Assembly (NCBI RefSeq): GCF_001544475.1
Contig: NZ_FCNW02000004.1
Location: forward strand, 124,001 to 188,000
Length of the DNA stretch: 64,000 bases
Source of the DNA: Caballeronia humi
GTDB taxonomy: Bacteria > Pseudomonadota > Gammaproteobacteria > Burkholderiales > Burkholderiaceae
Reading direction: 5' to 3'
Shown: positions 33,225 to 42,064 of the stretch, one piece after another
How positions within the stretch are numbered: position 1 is the first letter of the stretch
Layout: every line of letters begins with the position of its first letter
Position numbers and translations under genes: made by a program
Notes under the pieces: generated by a model
What the model was told of the DNA's origin: nothing
The model's input: the letters and a program-made list of their open reading frames with translations, nothing else
Database searches by the model: none

Positions 33225-34583
33225 ATGGCGTCAGAACGTACCACGCAGTATATAGCGACCGCTTCAAATCAGACGACCCGTACGCGATATACGGTTCTCG
33301 CAATGATCCTGTTGCTGGCTACCGTGGCCTACGCCGATCGCGCCATTCTCTCTATCGCCGGACCCGGAATTTCGAAGGAATTCGGCCTGAACCACGTGCA
33401 GCTCGGCTATGTACTTTCGGCCTTCAGCTGGGCCTACGTAGTGGGGCAAATTCCTGGCGGCTTGCTGCTCGATCGTCTCGGCACGAAGATGATCTACGGT
33501 TCGACGCTTGTCCTGTGGTCGGTCGCGACTATCCTCGTCGGCTTTATCGGTAATTTCACGTCGGACGTCTCCGTTGCCCTCGGCCTGCTCTTTGCGCTGC
33601 GCTTCGCGCTTGGCCTGATCGAAGCACCGAGCTTCCCGGCCAACAGCCGCGTCGCCGTCATGTGGTTCCCGAAACAGGAGCGTGGTCTTGCCACGTCGCT
33701 GTTTGCATCGGCATCGTACTTTGCAGTCGCGATATTCTCTCCGTTCGCCGGCTGGCTCGTCGCGAAGTTCGGCTGGCCCGCCCCGTTCTTCGCATTGGGC
33801 GTGATCGGTATCGCAGCGGCAGGCGCGTGGGCCGTCATGATGCATGAGCCGCGCAACCATCCTCGTGTGTCGAAGGGCGAACTCGACCACATCATCGCTG
33901 GCGGCGCGATGGTCGACATCGATTCCAAGCGGGAGTTGCTGGCCCGTCCGAAGCTGTCGCGGGGCTTGGCGCGCATGCTGCTCGGCAACCGGATGCTGTG
34001 GTGCGCCTATATCGGTCAATACTGCACCATTGCGTTGAGCTACTTCTTCATCACCTGGTTTCCAATCTACCTTGTCCAGGCGCGTGGCATGAACGTCATG
34101 CAGGCAGGCTTCGCGACGATGATCCCGGCCATTTCGGGCTTCCTCGGCGGCATCGCTGGCGGCGCCATCTCGGACTGGCTCATTCGCCGCGGATGGAGCG
34201 TCTCATGGGCTCGCAAGACGCCGTATATCGTCGGGATGTCGGTGGGCTGCAGCCTCGTCCTGTCGGCCTTCGCCGAGAGCAACACGGTAGTCGTGCTTTT
34301 GATGGCACTGGCTTTCTTCGGCAAGGGGGCCGCTGCGGGCGCCGGCACGTGGGCCATCGTCAGCGATACGGCTCCGCGCGAAGCAGTCGGTCTCGCGGGT
34401 GCGATTTTCAATTGCGTGGGCAATATCGGCGGTATCGTGACGCCGATCGCCTTCGGATACATCGTTCAGGCGACGGGCGCCTACACCGTCGGGCTCTACT
34501 TCGTTGCCGCGCATTGCCTGGTCGCGGCCGTGATCTATCTCTTCTTCATGGGAAAGATCGAACGCGTGAAGATGAGCGCGTGA
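33225..34583 (+). CDS. MFS transporter, sugar-acid (ACS family) type
   Basis: A 452-residue twelve-helix importer of the same subgroup as the gene at 27422: VAYADRAILSIAGPGISKEFGL, IPGGLLLDRLGTKMIYGS and LIEAPSFPANSRVAVMWFP. A strong AAAGGAG precedes the ATG at 33225. It is followed after 45 bases by a second 2-hydroxyacid dehydrogenase, so the pair repeats the gene order of the first operon. It is divergent from the HTH-citrate synthase gene, which makes that protein a possible regulator or a pathway partner. The imported compound is likely a hydroxy acid or sugar acid. Confidence 0.92.
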   Translation: MASERTTQYIATASNQTTRTRYTVLAMILLLATVAYADRAILSIAGPGISKEFGLNHVQLGYVLSAFSWAYVVGQIPGGLLLDRLGTKMIYGSTLVLWSVATILVGFIGNFTSDVSVALGLLFALRFALGLIEAPSFPANSRVAVMWFPKQERGLATSLFASASYFAVAIFSPFAGWLVAKFGWPAPFFALGVIGIAAAGAWAVMMHEPRNHPRVSKGELDHIIAGGAMVDIDSKRELLARPKLSRGLARMLLGNRMLWCAYIGQYCTIALSYFFITWFPIYLVQARGMNVMQAGFATMIPAISGFLGGIAGGAISDWLIRRGWSVSWARKTPYIVGMSVGCSLVLSAFAESNTVVVLLMALAFFGKGAAAGAGTWAIVSDTAPREAVGLAGAIFNCVGNIGGIVTPIAFGYIVQATGAYTVGLYFVAAHCLVAAVIYLFFMGKIERVKMSA

Positions 34584-34628
34584 GCCGTCCTGCCTTCAAT
34601 CGATTCCAACTCATGCAAACCACTGGAA

Positions 34629-35609
34629 ATGCTTAAACCGATCATCCTGAATGCGGCCGAATTGCCTGAACGCACGAATGCGGAGCTCAAGGAACTTTTC
34701 ACGGTCCTCGATCTGCCAAAGAAACCCGCAGCCGCATCCGCGTTTCTCAAAGAACATGGGCGTGAGATTCGTGGCATCGCATTGCGCAAAACGAAAATCG
34801 ACGCAGCATTCCTCGACGCCGTTCCCGCTCTCGAGATCATTTCCAGCTATAGCGCCGGCCTCGACAACGTGGACGTCGAGGCAACCAGGGCGCGAGCGAT
34901 CAGGATCGAGACGACTTCGCATATCCTCGCCGAGGATGTGGCGAATGCGGCGCTCGGACTCGCGCTCGCCGTGACCCGTGACTTCGTGAATGCCGACGCC
35001 TTCGTTCGCGCCGGACGCTGGCCGGAAGAGAAACACTACCGGCTTGGCCGCTCCATCTCACGAATGAAGATCGGCATTGTCGGACTCGGTGCGATCGGCT
35101 CGGCGATCGCCAAACGATTGCAGGCGCTTGGGTCGGGCATTGCGTATTTCGGTCCAACCCGCAAGCCGATCGACCTCCCTTATTACGACGACGTGGTCCG
35201 GCTGGCGCAAGACAGCGACATGCTGATTCTGACCTGCCCTCTTTCACCTGCAACCCATCATCTGGTCGATGCCGCCGTCATCGATGCGCTCGGTCCTCGC
35301 GGGTACATCGTGAATATTTCGCGCGGTCCCGTGATCGATGAGACGGCACTGATCGCTGCCCTGGCCGCCGACAGGATCGCCGGCGCCGCTTTAGATGTGT
35401 TCGAACATGAGCCAGCAGTTCCTGAAGCACTGATCCGGGATCGCAGACTCGTGCTGACACCGCATATCGGCTCGGCGACCGAGGAAACGCGCCTGCGCAT
35501 GGCAGACAATGTCGTCGATACGTTAGCGAGTCATTTCGGTCTTGCAGGACCGCGCGACACGATGAAGCCCAGGCAGAAGACCGAAAGTATCGTCGCGAGC
35601 ATTAGCTGA
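34629..35609 (+). CDS. D-2-hydroxyacid dehydrogenase (glyoxylate/hydroxypyruvate reductase type)
   Basis: A 326-residue NAD(P)-dependent oxidoreductase with all family residues: the dinucleotide motif GLGAIG (152-157), R232 (NISRGPVIDE), E261 (LDVFEHEP) and H279 (LTPHIGS). Likely substrates are 2-keto acids such as glyoxylate, hydroxypyruvate or 2-ketogluconate. It forms an operon with the preceding MFS gene and, unlike the homologue at 28837, keeps the catalytic glutamate. The chain ends with a basic tail after the family's usual end (PRDTMKPRQKTES). Confidence 0.92.
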   Translation: MLKPIILNAAELPERTNAELKELFTVLDLPKKPAAASAFLKEHGREIRGIALRKTKIDAAFLDAVPALEIISSYSAGLDNVDVEATRARAIRIETTSHILAEDVANAALGLALAVTRDFVNADAFVRAGRWPEEKHYRLGRSISRMKIGIVGLGAIGSAIAKRLQALGSGIAYFGPTRKPIDLPYYDDVVRLAQDSDMLILTCPLSPATHHLVDAAVIDALGPRGYIVNISRGPVIDETALIAALAADRIAGAALDVFEHEPAVPEALIRDRRLVLTPHIGSATEETRLRMADNVVDTLASHFGLAGPRDTMKPRQKTESIVASIS

Positions 35610-35637
35610 CGAAAAACGAGGACGCGCGTCCTGAGCG

Positions 35638-36516
35638 TCACGCATCAGCCCACGTCGCAGCCGTGGCGACGGCAAAGTCCCGGTAGGATCTCGGCTGCCG
35701 TCCGAGCAGCGTCGCCACGCGTTCGATTTCCGCTGTCGAAGCGACCGCGCCGTCCTGCTGGTATCGCCCCATCATGAGGCGCATGTCGTAGGCGAGCCAC
35801 GCGGGTCCGACCACCTTGAGGCGCTGTTCGAGCACGTCGAGATCGTCGCCGCCATAGCGGATCGGACGTCCCAGCGCCTCGGCCCAGATCGATGCCACAT
35901 TCTCCGCATCGATCGCGTCGGGGCCGACGAGTTCGTATGTCTCGCGCGGCAACGGGCTCGCGGCACGCTCGCGGCGCAGAAGTTCGCGCGCGGCAGCGTC
36001 GCCGATATCACGGACATCGACCATGGAAATGCCTTTCGCACCAATCGGCATTCCGTAGACGCCGTGCGTCAGCAGCGACTCTTTCTGGCGAACGTCGTTC
36101 TGGATGAAATACGCGGGACGCAGCACCGTCGCCGGCACGTCCAGCCGCTCGATCATTCGTTCGACCGTGTATTTACCGGTGAAGTGCGGCACGTCGACAT
36201 AGTCGGCGCCCTTGAACACCGACAGATAAACGACGCCCTTCACGCCGGCTTCCCGCGCGACGCTCAAGGTCTGCAGTGCCTGCGTCAGTTCATCGGCGGC
36301 ATTGGGGGCGAGCAGGAACAACGTGCTGACGCCGCGCATCGCTTGCCGCACCGCGTCGACGTCTGATAGATCGCCCTTGATCGCGGTGACATCAGCAGGA
36401 AATTGAGCCTTCTCTGGTGAACGGGTCAGCGCCCGCATTTCCGCGCCCGTACCGCCCAGTTGCTCGAGAATCTGCTTGCCGATCACGCCCGTACTGCCGG
36501 TTACGAGAATTGCCAT
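35638..36516 (-). CDS. NmrA-like NAD(P)-binding protein
   Basis: A 292-residue atypical short-chain dehydrogenase of the NmrA/TMR group. The dinucleotide motif is ILVTGSTGVIGKQ at 3-15, and the middle has GVKGVVYLSVFKGADYVDVPHFTGK. The catalytic Tyr/Lys pair of classical SDRs is not obvious, as in NmrA relatives, which act as quinone reductases, azoreductases or NAD(P) sensors. The gene is divergent from the LysR gene at 36632 with a 115-base promoter region, a layout typical for a regulator and its single target. The ATG at 36516 follows AAGGAG. Confidence 0.87.
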   Translation of the reverse strand: MAILVTGSTGVIGKQILEQLGGTGAEMRALTRSPEKAQFPADVTAIKGDLSDVDAVRQAMRGVSTLFLLAPNAADELTQALQTLSVAREAGVKGVVYLSVFKGADYVDVPHFTGKYTVERMIERLDVPATVLRPAYFIQNDVRQKESLLTHGVYGMPIGAKGISMVDVRDIGDAAARELLRRERAASPLPRETYELVGPDAIDAENVASIWAEALGRPIRYGGDDLDVLEQRLKVVGPAWLAYDMRLMMGRYQQDGAVASTAEIERVATLLGRQPRSYRDFAVATAATWADA

Positions 36517-36631
36517 AACGAACTCCTTGAAGTGGATGAGCCGGGTCGGCCCGTAAGAGAGACGATAGTCGTTCCGTGGCATGGACGAAAGTGCCAGAAT
36601 CGATACATCTCGTCTCGCCTCCGGAACGATC

Positions 36632-37510
36632 ATGGATTTGACGTCACTCTCCGACTTCAACGCGGTCGCACTCTACGGTGGTTTCGGACCGGCCAGTCGC
36701 GCACTCGATCGACCCAAAGCCACGCTGTCGCGGCGCGTGGCCGAACTCGAGGAATCCCTGGGCGTGAGGCTGATCGAGCGTGGCTCGCGCACCTTGCGTC
36801 TGACAGAAGAGGGACGCGTCCTCCATGAGCGCACGCAAGGCCTCATGGCGGAGATTCAGGAGGCAGGCACGGCGATAGCGTCGCGCGGCCCGATTCCGCG
36901 TGGGCGGTTGCGCATCAGTGCGCCTGTCGTTTTCGCGCACGTGGTGCTGGGCAAGATCGCCGCGCGCTTTGCGTTGGCTTATCCGCAGGTCGAACTCGAG
37001 GTCATCGCGGAAGATCGTATCGTCGATCCGGTGGAGGACGGCTACGACCTCGTGATTCGTATCGATCCGCCGCAGGACGAACAGCTCGTGGGACGGCGCA
37101 TCCTCGGTGACGAACGCCTGATCGTCGCGGCTCCAACGATGTCGATACCGATGGCGTCAGGTTCTGACGCAGACGGGTTGCCGGTGCCGGCCGTCGTGCG
37201 GGCTGCGACACCATCTGGCGCGATCTGGAACATGCAGACCGCAGACGGCGGTTCGAGGGTGCTCAGGCCGATACCGGTATTGCGTTTCTCATCCTTGATG
37301 ATGGTGCGCGACGCGGTGCTGCAGGGGGTGGGCGCGGCGGTCTTGCCCAAACTGCTGGTCGAGCACGACGTATCGGCGGGACGACTCGTTTGCTGGGGGA
37401 CGGCGGCTGGCGCACCGGTGGAAATCTGGGCGCTCTACCACTCACGGCGTCTCTTGAGCGCGAAGGTCCGCGAGTTCATGAACATGCTGCAGGATTTGCC
37501 GCGGCCGTAG
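36632..37510 (+). CDS. LysR-family regulator
   Basis: A 292-residue LysR regulator. The HTH (about 3-60) contains LYGGFGPASRALDRPKATLSRRVAELEESLGVRL. The effector domain opens PRGRLRISAPVVFAHVVLG. The ATG at 36632 gives the standard short N-terminus; an in-frame ATG at 36581 would add 17 residues. Divergent to the NmrA-like gene, which it likely controls. About 240 bases follow without a gene before the next operon. Confidence 0.9.
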   Translation: MDLTSLSDFNAVALYGGFGPASRALDRPKATLSRRVAELEESLGVRLIERGSRTLRLTEEGRVLHERTQGLMAEIQEAGTAIASRGPIPRGRLRISAPVVFAHVVLGKIAARFALAYPQVELEVIAEDRIVDPVEDGYDLVIRIDPPQDEQLVGRRILGDERLIVAAPTMSIPMASGSDADGLPVPAVVRAATPSGAIWNMQTADGGSRVLRPIPVLRFSSLMMVRDAVLQGVGAAVLPKLLVEHDVSAGRLVCWGTAAGAPVEIWALYHSRRLLSAKVREFMNMLQDLPRP

Positions 37511-37722
37511 CGGGCGCCTGCAAAGCGAGCCAGCAACGCTTACCTTTCTTCGCGTCAACAGAGCCATCCGTGCGGTGTCGCGAGTCCCGCTTATCACTCG
37601 TCGCCGGGACTTGCGCCCGCCGTAACCCCGCCCTTGCGTCTCCAGTCGAAGCCCGGCCCCAATCCCATCGCTTCGGGTCTTCCCGGATTGTGCGAAAAAA
37701 CGCGTACGTCTATCTTTCTACA

Positions 37723-37734
37723 TCATACGTATGA
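37723..37734. promoter_or_regulatory. Palindrome TCATACGTATGA upstream of GntR gene
   Basis: A perfect 12-base palindrome ends 17 bases before the GntR start codon. Its place and symmetry suit autorepression by the GntR protein encoded directly downstream. Inferred from sequence symmetry only. Confidence 0.5.
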
Positions 37735-37751
37735 CCTAGAGAGATAAATCG

Positions 37752-38471
37752 ATGGCAACCTTGCACCGGCAGGTTCTGAACCAGATGGGCGAGCAAATCT
37801 GCTCCGGCAAATTCGCGCCGGGAGATATTCTGCCCGCCGAACCCGTTCTCGCCGAACAAATGCAGGTCAGCCGCATCACGATCCGCGAGACGATGAAATC
37901 CCTCTCCGCCAAAGGCATGCTCGAAGTACGCCGCCGCTACGGCACGATCGTGCTCCCCCGCTCGCAGTGGCAACTGTTCGATCCGGACGTGATCACGTGG
38001 CGCGCACGAGCGGGAACGCTCGACCCCGGCCTTATCGAGGATCTGATGGAGTTGCGCCTGATCATCGAGCCGAATGCCGCCAAGCTCGCCGCCAAGCGCG
38101 CCACGGACGATGACCGCAAGGCCGTGCGGCGCGCTTACAAGGCGATGGAACGAGCCGTCGCGGGCCACGGCGAATACGTGCCCGCCGACCTCGCCTTCCA
38201 CGGCGCAATCCTCACCGCCTGCCACAACCAGTTCGTGCAGCAGATGCAAAACGCCTTGTCGGCAATCCTGCGCACGAGCTTCGAACTCAGCTCGGAAATC
38301 GCGGGCGGGCCGGCTCGTTCGCTGCCGATGCACGAAGCGCTTTGCATCGCGATCGAGCAAGGCGACCCGGACGCCGCGGAACAAGCGGTCCTCACGCTCA
38401 TTCGGCGCGCCGAGAAGGACTTCGAGGATCGGGCCGCGCTGAACAACACCGTCAACGAGAAGCCCGCCTGA
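37752..38471 (+). CDS. GntR-family regulator, FadR (FCD) subgroup, DgoR/LgoR-like
   Basis: A 239-residue regulator. The HTH (about 4-70) is LPAEPVLAEQMQVSRITIRETMKSLSAKGML. The segment RYGTIVLPRSQWQLFDPDVITWR is typical of DgoR and LgoR-like regulators of galactonate and related hexonates. The FCD domain (about 90-220) has D146/H150 in ADLAFHGAILTACHN. It is the first gene of a row of four on one strand (regulator, reductase, MFS, dehydratase), so it probably represses its own operon through the palindrome just upstream. Confidence 0.92.
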   Translation: MATLHRQVLNQMGEQICSGKFAPGDILPAEPVLAEQMQVSRITIRETMKSLSAKGMLEVRRRYGTIVLPRSQWQLFDPDVITWRARAGTLDPGLIEDLMELRLIIEPNAAKLAAKRATDDDRKAVRRAYKAMERAVAGHGEYVPADLAFHGAILTACHNQFVQQMQNALSAILRTSFELSSEIAGGPARSLPMHEALCIAIEQGDPDAAEQAVLTLIRRAEKDFEDRAALNNTVNEKPA

Positions 38472-38571
38472 CGTCTTAAGCACCGCAACCCACACACACA
38501 TTCATCGCGACCGGCAAGCCGGCCGCGAGGGGCGCACTCGCGCCTCGTCTCAACACCCGAAAGGAAAACGC

Positions 38572-39339
38572 ATGACATCGTTATTCGATCTGAGTGGCCG
38601 CACAGCGCTCGTTACGGGCTCCGCAAGAGGCATCGGCTTCGCGCTCGCCGAAGGGCTTGCCACCGCGGGCGCAAACGTGATCCTGAATGGCACGCGCGCC
38701 GAAACCGTTGCCGAAGCGGCGGACCGTCTCGAAAGCAAAGGCTTCAAGGCGCAAGGCCGCGCCTTCGACGTCACCGACGAAGCCGCCGTTGCCGACGCAT
38801 TCGCGCAATGGGACAAGGACGGCGTGCAGGTCGACATCGTTATCAACAACGCGGGCATCCAGTTTCGCAAGCCGCTCGTCGAACTCGAACTCGCCGACTG
38901 GCAGCGCGTGATCGACACGAACCTGACGAGCGCGTTCATCGTCGGGAGAGAGGCGGCGCGCCGCATGATCGCGCGCGGCACGGGCGGCAAGATCATCAAC
39001 ATCGGCTCGCTGACGAGCGAAAGCGCCCGCGCGACGGTCGGTGCCTACACGGCGGCGAAGGGGGGCATCAAGATGCTGACCCGCGCGATGAGCGCCGAGT
39101 GGGCGTCGTCGAATATTCAGGCGAACGCGATCGGCCCGGGCTACATCCTCACCGACATGAACCAGGCGCTGGTCGACAACGCCGCCTTCGATGCGTGGGT
39201 CAAGAGCAGCAATCCCTCGCAACGCTGGGGCAAGCCGGAAGAGCTCGTCGGCACAGCGGTGTACCTGTCGTCGCAGGCATCGAGCTATGTGAACGGCCAG
39301 ATCATTTACGTGGACGGCGGCTGGCTCGCCGTGCTCTGA
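38572..39339 (+). CDS. SDR, gluconate 5-dehydrogenase (5-keto-D-gluconate reductase)-like
   Basis: A 255-residue classical short-chain dehydrogenase. The cofactor motif TGSARGIG is at 15-22, NNAG at 92-95 and the catalytic Y159-xxx-K163. The opening LFDLSGRTALVTGSARGIG and the ends ARWG/QRWGKPEELVGTAVYLSS and YVNGQIIYVDGGW align well with E. coli IdnO, which reduces 5-ketogluconate to gluconate. An AAAGGAAA site precedes the ATG. The gene lies between the GntR gene and an MFS gene, with a ManD-type dehydratase after that, which would form a route from a keto- or L-hexonate to 2-keto-3-deoxygluconate. Confidence 0.9.
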   Translation: MTSLFDLSGRTALVTGSARGIGFALAEGLATAGANVILNGTRAETVAEAADRLESKGFKAQGRAFDVTDEAAVADAFAQWDKDGVQVDIVINNAGIQFRKPLVELELADWQRVIDTNLTSAFIVGREAARRMIARGTGGKIINIGSLTSESARATVGAYTAAKGGIKMLTRAMSAEWASSNIQANAIGPGYILTDMNQALVDNAAFDAWVKSSNPSQRWGKPEELVGTAVYLSSQASSYVNGQIIYVDGGWLAVL

Positions 39340-39413
39340 ACCCAGGACTTCGCGGGAACAAGAAGAACAGCCCGCGCCTAACCCATCGCTTGCAGTAACG
39401 ATCCGGAGACATC

Positions 39414-40706
39414 ATGGAAAGCGTCAAACCTGTGGCACCTCAAAGATGGTGGTATCTGATGCCCATCATCTTCATTACCTATAGCCTCGCCTACCTCGAC
39501 CGCGCGAACTACGGCTTTGCCGCTGCCGCCGGGATCGACAAGGATCTCGGCATCACGCACGGCATGTCGTCGCTGATCGGCTCGCTGTTCTTTCTCGGCT
39601 ATTGCCTGTTCCAGGTGCCTGGCGCGATCTACGCGCAGCGCAACAGCGTGAAGAAGCTGATCTTCTTCAGCCTGATCCTGTGGGGACTGTGCGCGGCGGC
39701 GACCGGCATGGTCAGCAACATTCCGATGCTGATGGTGCTGCGCTTCATGCTCGGCGTGGTGGAAGCGGCCGTGATGCCATCGATGCTGATGTACATCAGC
39801 CGCTGGTTCACGCGCACCGAACGCTCGCGTGCCAACACGTTCCTGATTCTCGGCAATCCGGTGACGGTGCTGTGGATGTCGGTCGTGTCGGGCTATCTGG
39901 TGCACAGCTTCGGCTGGCGCGAGATGTTCGTCATCGAAGGGCTGCCGGCGATCGCCTGGGCCATCGTCTGGTGGTTCACGGTCAAGGACCGCCCCGCCGA
40001 TGCGCCGTGGATGAGCGAAGCCGAAAAGACCGAACTCGCCGCGCGCCTCAAGGCCGAGCAGGCGCACATCGCACCGGTACGCGACTACAAGACCGCGTTT
40101 CGTTCGTCGATCGTACTCAAGTTCTGTGCCATCCACGCGTTGTGGAGCATCGGCGTGTACGGCTTCATCATGTGGCTGCCGTCGATCCTGAAGCAGGCGT
40201 CCACTATCGACATCGTGTCGGTCGGCTGGCTCGCCGCCGTGCCATATCTCGGCGCGATCATCCTGATGCTGCTCGCCTCGTGGCTCTCCGACAAGACGCG
40301 CAACCGCAAGCTCTTCGTCTGGCCGCTGCTGCTCATCGGGACCATTGCGTTCGTGGGCTCGTATCTGCTCGGCAGCACGCACTTCTGGCTCTCGTTCGCG
40401 CTGCTGGTCATCGCCGGTGCGTCGATGTATGCGCCTTACGGACCGTTCTTTGCACTCGTGCCCGAATTGATTCCGAGCAACGTGCTGGGCGGCGCGATCG
40501 GCCTCATTAATGCGTGCGGCGCACTGGGCGCGTTTTGCGGATCGTGGGTCGTCGGGTATCTGAACGGCGCGACGGGCAGCCCTGCCGCTTCGTACATGTT
40601 CATGGCAGGCGCCCTGCTGCTCTCGGTCATCCTGATGATCACCGTCCCCGCGCGTTCGGACGAGCGTGCAAAGCGCGATGCGCCGCTCGCCGTGGGCCGC
40701 ACGTAA
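39414..40706 (+). CDS. MFS transporter, anion:cation symporter family
   Basis: A 430-residue importer with about twelve helices. The N-terminal part has AYLDRANYGFAAAAGIDKDLG and LFFLGYCLFQVPGAIYAQR, and RFMLGVVEAAVMPSMLMYISRWF follows, features shared with L-galactonate, tartrate and similar carboxylate transporters. It sits between the IdnO-like reductase and the ManD-type dehydratase on the same strand (gaps of about 75 bases), so it most likely imports the sugar acid used by this operon. Confidence 0.92.
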   Translation: MESVKPVAPQRWWYLMPIIFITYSLAYLDRANYGFAAAAGIDKDLGITHGMSSLIGSLFFLGYCLFQVPGAIYAQRNSVKKLIFFSLILWGLCAAATGMVSNIPMLMVLRFMLGVVEAAVMPSMLMYISRWFTRTERSRANTFLILGNPVTVLWMSVVSGYLVHSFGWREMFVIEGLPAIAWAIVWWFTVKDRPADAPWMSEAEKTELAARLKAEQAHIAPVRDYKTAFRSSIVLKFCAIHALWSIGVYGFIMWLPSILKQASTIDIVSVGWLAAVPYLGAIILMLLASWLSDKTRNRKLFVWPLLLIGTIAFVGSYLLGSTHFWLSFALLVIAGASMYAPYGPFFALVPELIPSNVLGGAIGLINACGALGAFCGSWVVGYLNGATGSPAASYMFMAGALLLSVILMITVPARSDERAKRDAPLAVGRT

Positions 40707-40780
40707 GCGCGCATGACACATATGAATCCTGGGCGCTCGTGCGCGGCACGCGCAACGCGCCCGATCCTGGCGGACACGAA

Positions 40781-42028
40781 ATGGCAACCCTGATTACCGA
40801 TGTAAAGGTCATCCTGACCGCGCCGGAAGGCATCAACCTGATCGTCGTGAAGGTGGAGACGAATCAGGCCGGTCTCTATGGCCTCGGATGCGCGACGTTT
40901 GCTTACCGGCATGTCGCGGTCAAATGTCTGATCGAAGAGTATCTGCGGCCGCTCCTGATCGGCCGCGACGCTGAAGCGATCGAAGAACTCTGGCAGTTGA
41001 TGCATCAGAACGCTTATTGGCGCAATGGACCGATCGAGAACAACGCGATCTCCGGCATCGACATGGCGTTGTGGGACATCAAGGGCAAGACGGCGAACAT
41101 GCCGCTATATCAGCTCTTCGGCGGCAAGTGCCGCGAAGGCGTGCCGATCTATCGTCATGCGGATGGCCGCGATCTCAGCGAATTGTGCGAGAACATCCAG
41201 CGATATCGCGAGCAGGGCATCACGCATATCCGCTGCCAAAGGGGCGGCTACGGCGGCGGTGGCTTCGGCAAGGCGCCGTCGGGCGCACCACAAGGCGCAC
41301 CCGACGGCGTGTATCTCGACAGCCGCAAGTACATGCGCGACACGCTCAAGCTGTTCGACGGGCTTCGCAGCAAAATAGGCTTCGACGTCGCGCTATGTCA
41401 CGACGTGCATGAACGGTTGAAGCCTGTCGAGGCCATCAAGTTCGCGTGCGAGCTGGAACGGTACGACCTGTTCTTCCTCGAAGATGCCATCGCATTGGAA
41501 GAAGGCGAATGGATGCGGCAGCTCAGAGCAAAGACCACTACGCCTCTGGCTCAAGGCGAACTCTTCAACAATCCATCGGAATGGCGCTTTCTGATCACCG
41601 AACGTTTGATCGACTTCATACGCGTTCACTTGAGCCAGATCGGCGGAATCACGGCCGGGCGCAAGCTGCAGATTTTCGCGGAGCAATTCGGCGTCAGGAC
41701 CGCGTGGCACGGGCCCGGCGACATGTCGCCGCTCGCGCACGCCGCGAACATTCATATCGATCTCGCGTCGCGCAATTTCGGCGTGCAGGAATGGTCGGGT
41801 ACCGAGCCGCCCAACTTCGTGATCCAGGAACTCAAAGGGCCAAGAGCCGCGTTGCTCGATGTGTTTCCCGGCTTGCCTGAGTTCAGGAACGGACACGTCT
41901 ATGCCAACGGCAAGCCAGGGCTCGGCGTCGATATCGACGAAGCAGAAGCCGCGAAGTATCCGTGCGAAAACACCATTACGACGTGGACGCAGACACGCCT
42001 GAAGGACGGGACGCTGCAGACCCCCTAA
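40781..42028 (+). CDS. manD: Mannonate/gluconate dehydratase, ManD (RspA) type
   Basis: A 415-residue enolase-superfamily enzyme of the ManD group. The residues known in ManD are present with an offset of two: metal ligands D208, E234 and E260, H210 in the CHDVHER segment, Y157 in the GGYGGG loop and H310 in WHGPGDMSPLAHAAN. The family removes water from D-mannonate and, in some members, D-gluconate, giving 2-keto-3-deoxygluconate. It is the last gene of the GntR operon. The frame is open back to 40514, but the enzyme sequence starts with the ATG at 40781, just after a weak GGACACGA region. Which of the two sugar acids is used cannot be settled here. Confidence 0.9.
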   Translation: MATLITDVKVILTAPEGINLIVVKVETNQAGLYGLGCATFAYRHVAVKCLIEEYLRPLLIGRDAEAIEELWQLMHQNAYWRNGPIENNAISGIDMALWDIKGKTANMPLYQLFGGKCREGVPIYRHADGRDLSELCENIQRYREQGITHIRCQRGGYGGGGFGKAPSGAPQGAPDGVYLDSRKYMRDTLKLFDGLRSKIGFDVALCHDVHERLKPVEAIKFACELERYDLFFLEDAIALEEGEWMRQLRAKTTTPLAQGELFNNPSEWRFLITERLIDFIRVHLSQIGGITAGRKLQIFAEQFGVRTAWHGPGDMSPLAHAANIHIDLASRNFGVQEWSGTEPPNFVIQELKGPRAALLDVFPGLPEFRNGHVYANGKPGLGVDIDEAEAAKYPCENTITTWTQTRLKDGTLQTP

Positions 42029-42064
42029 CCGTGCGGCCGCGTCTCGCAGGCAGCACTTGCGAAC

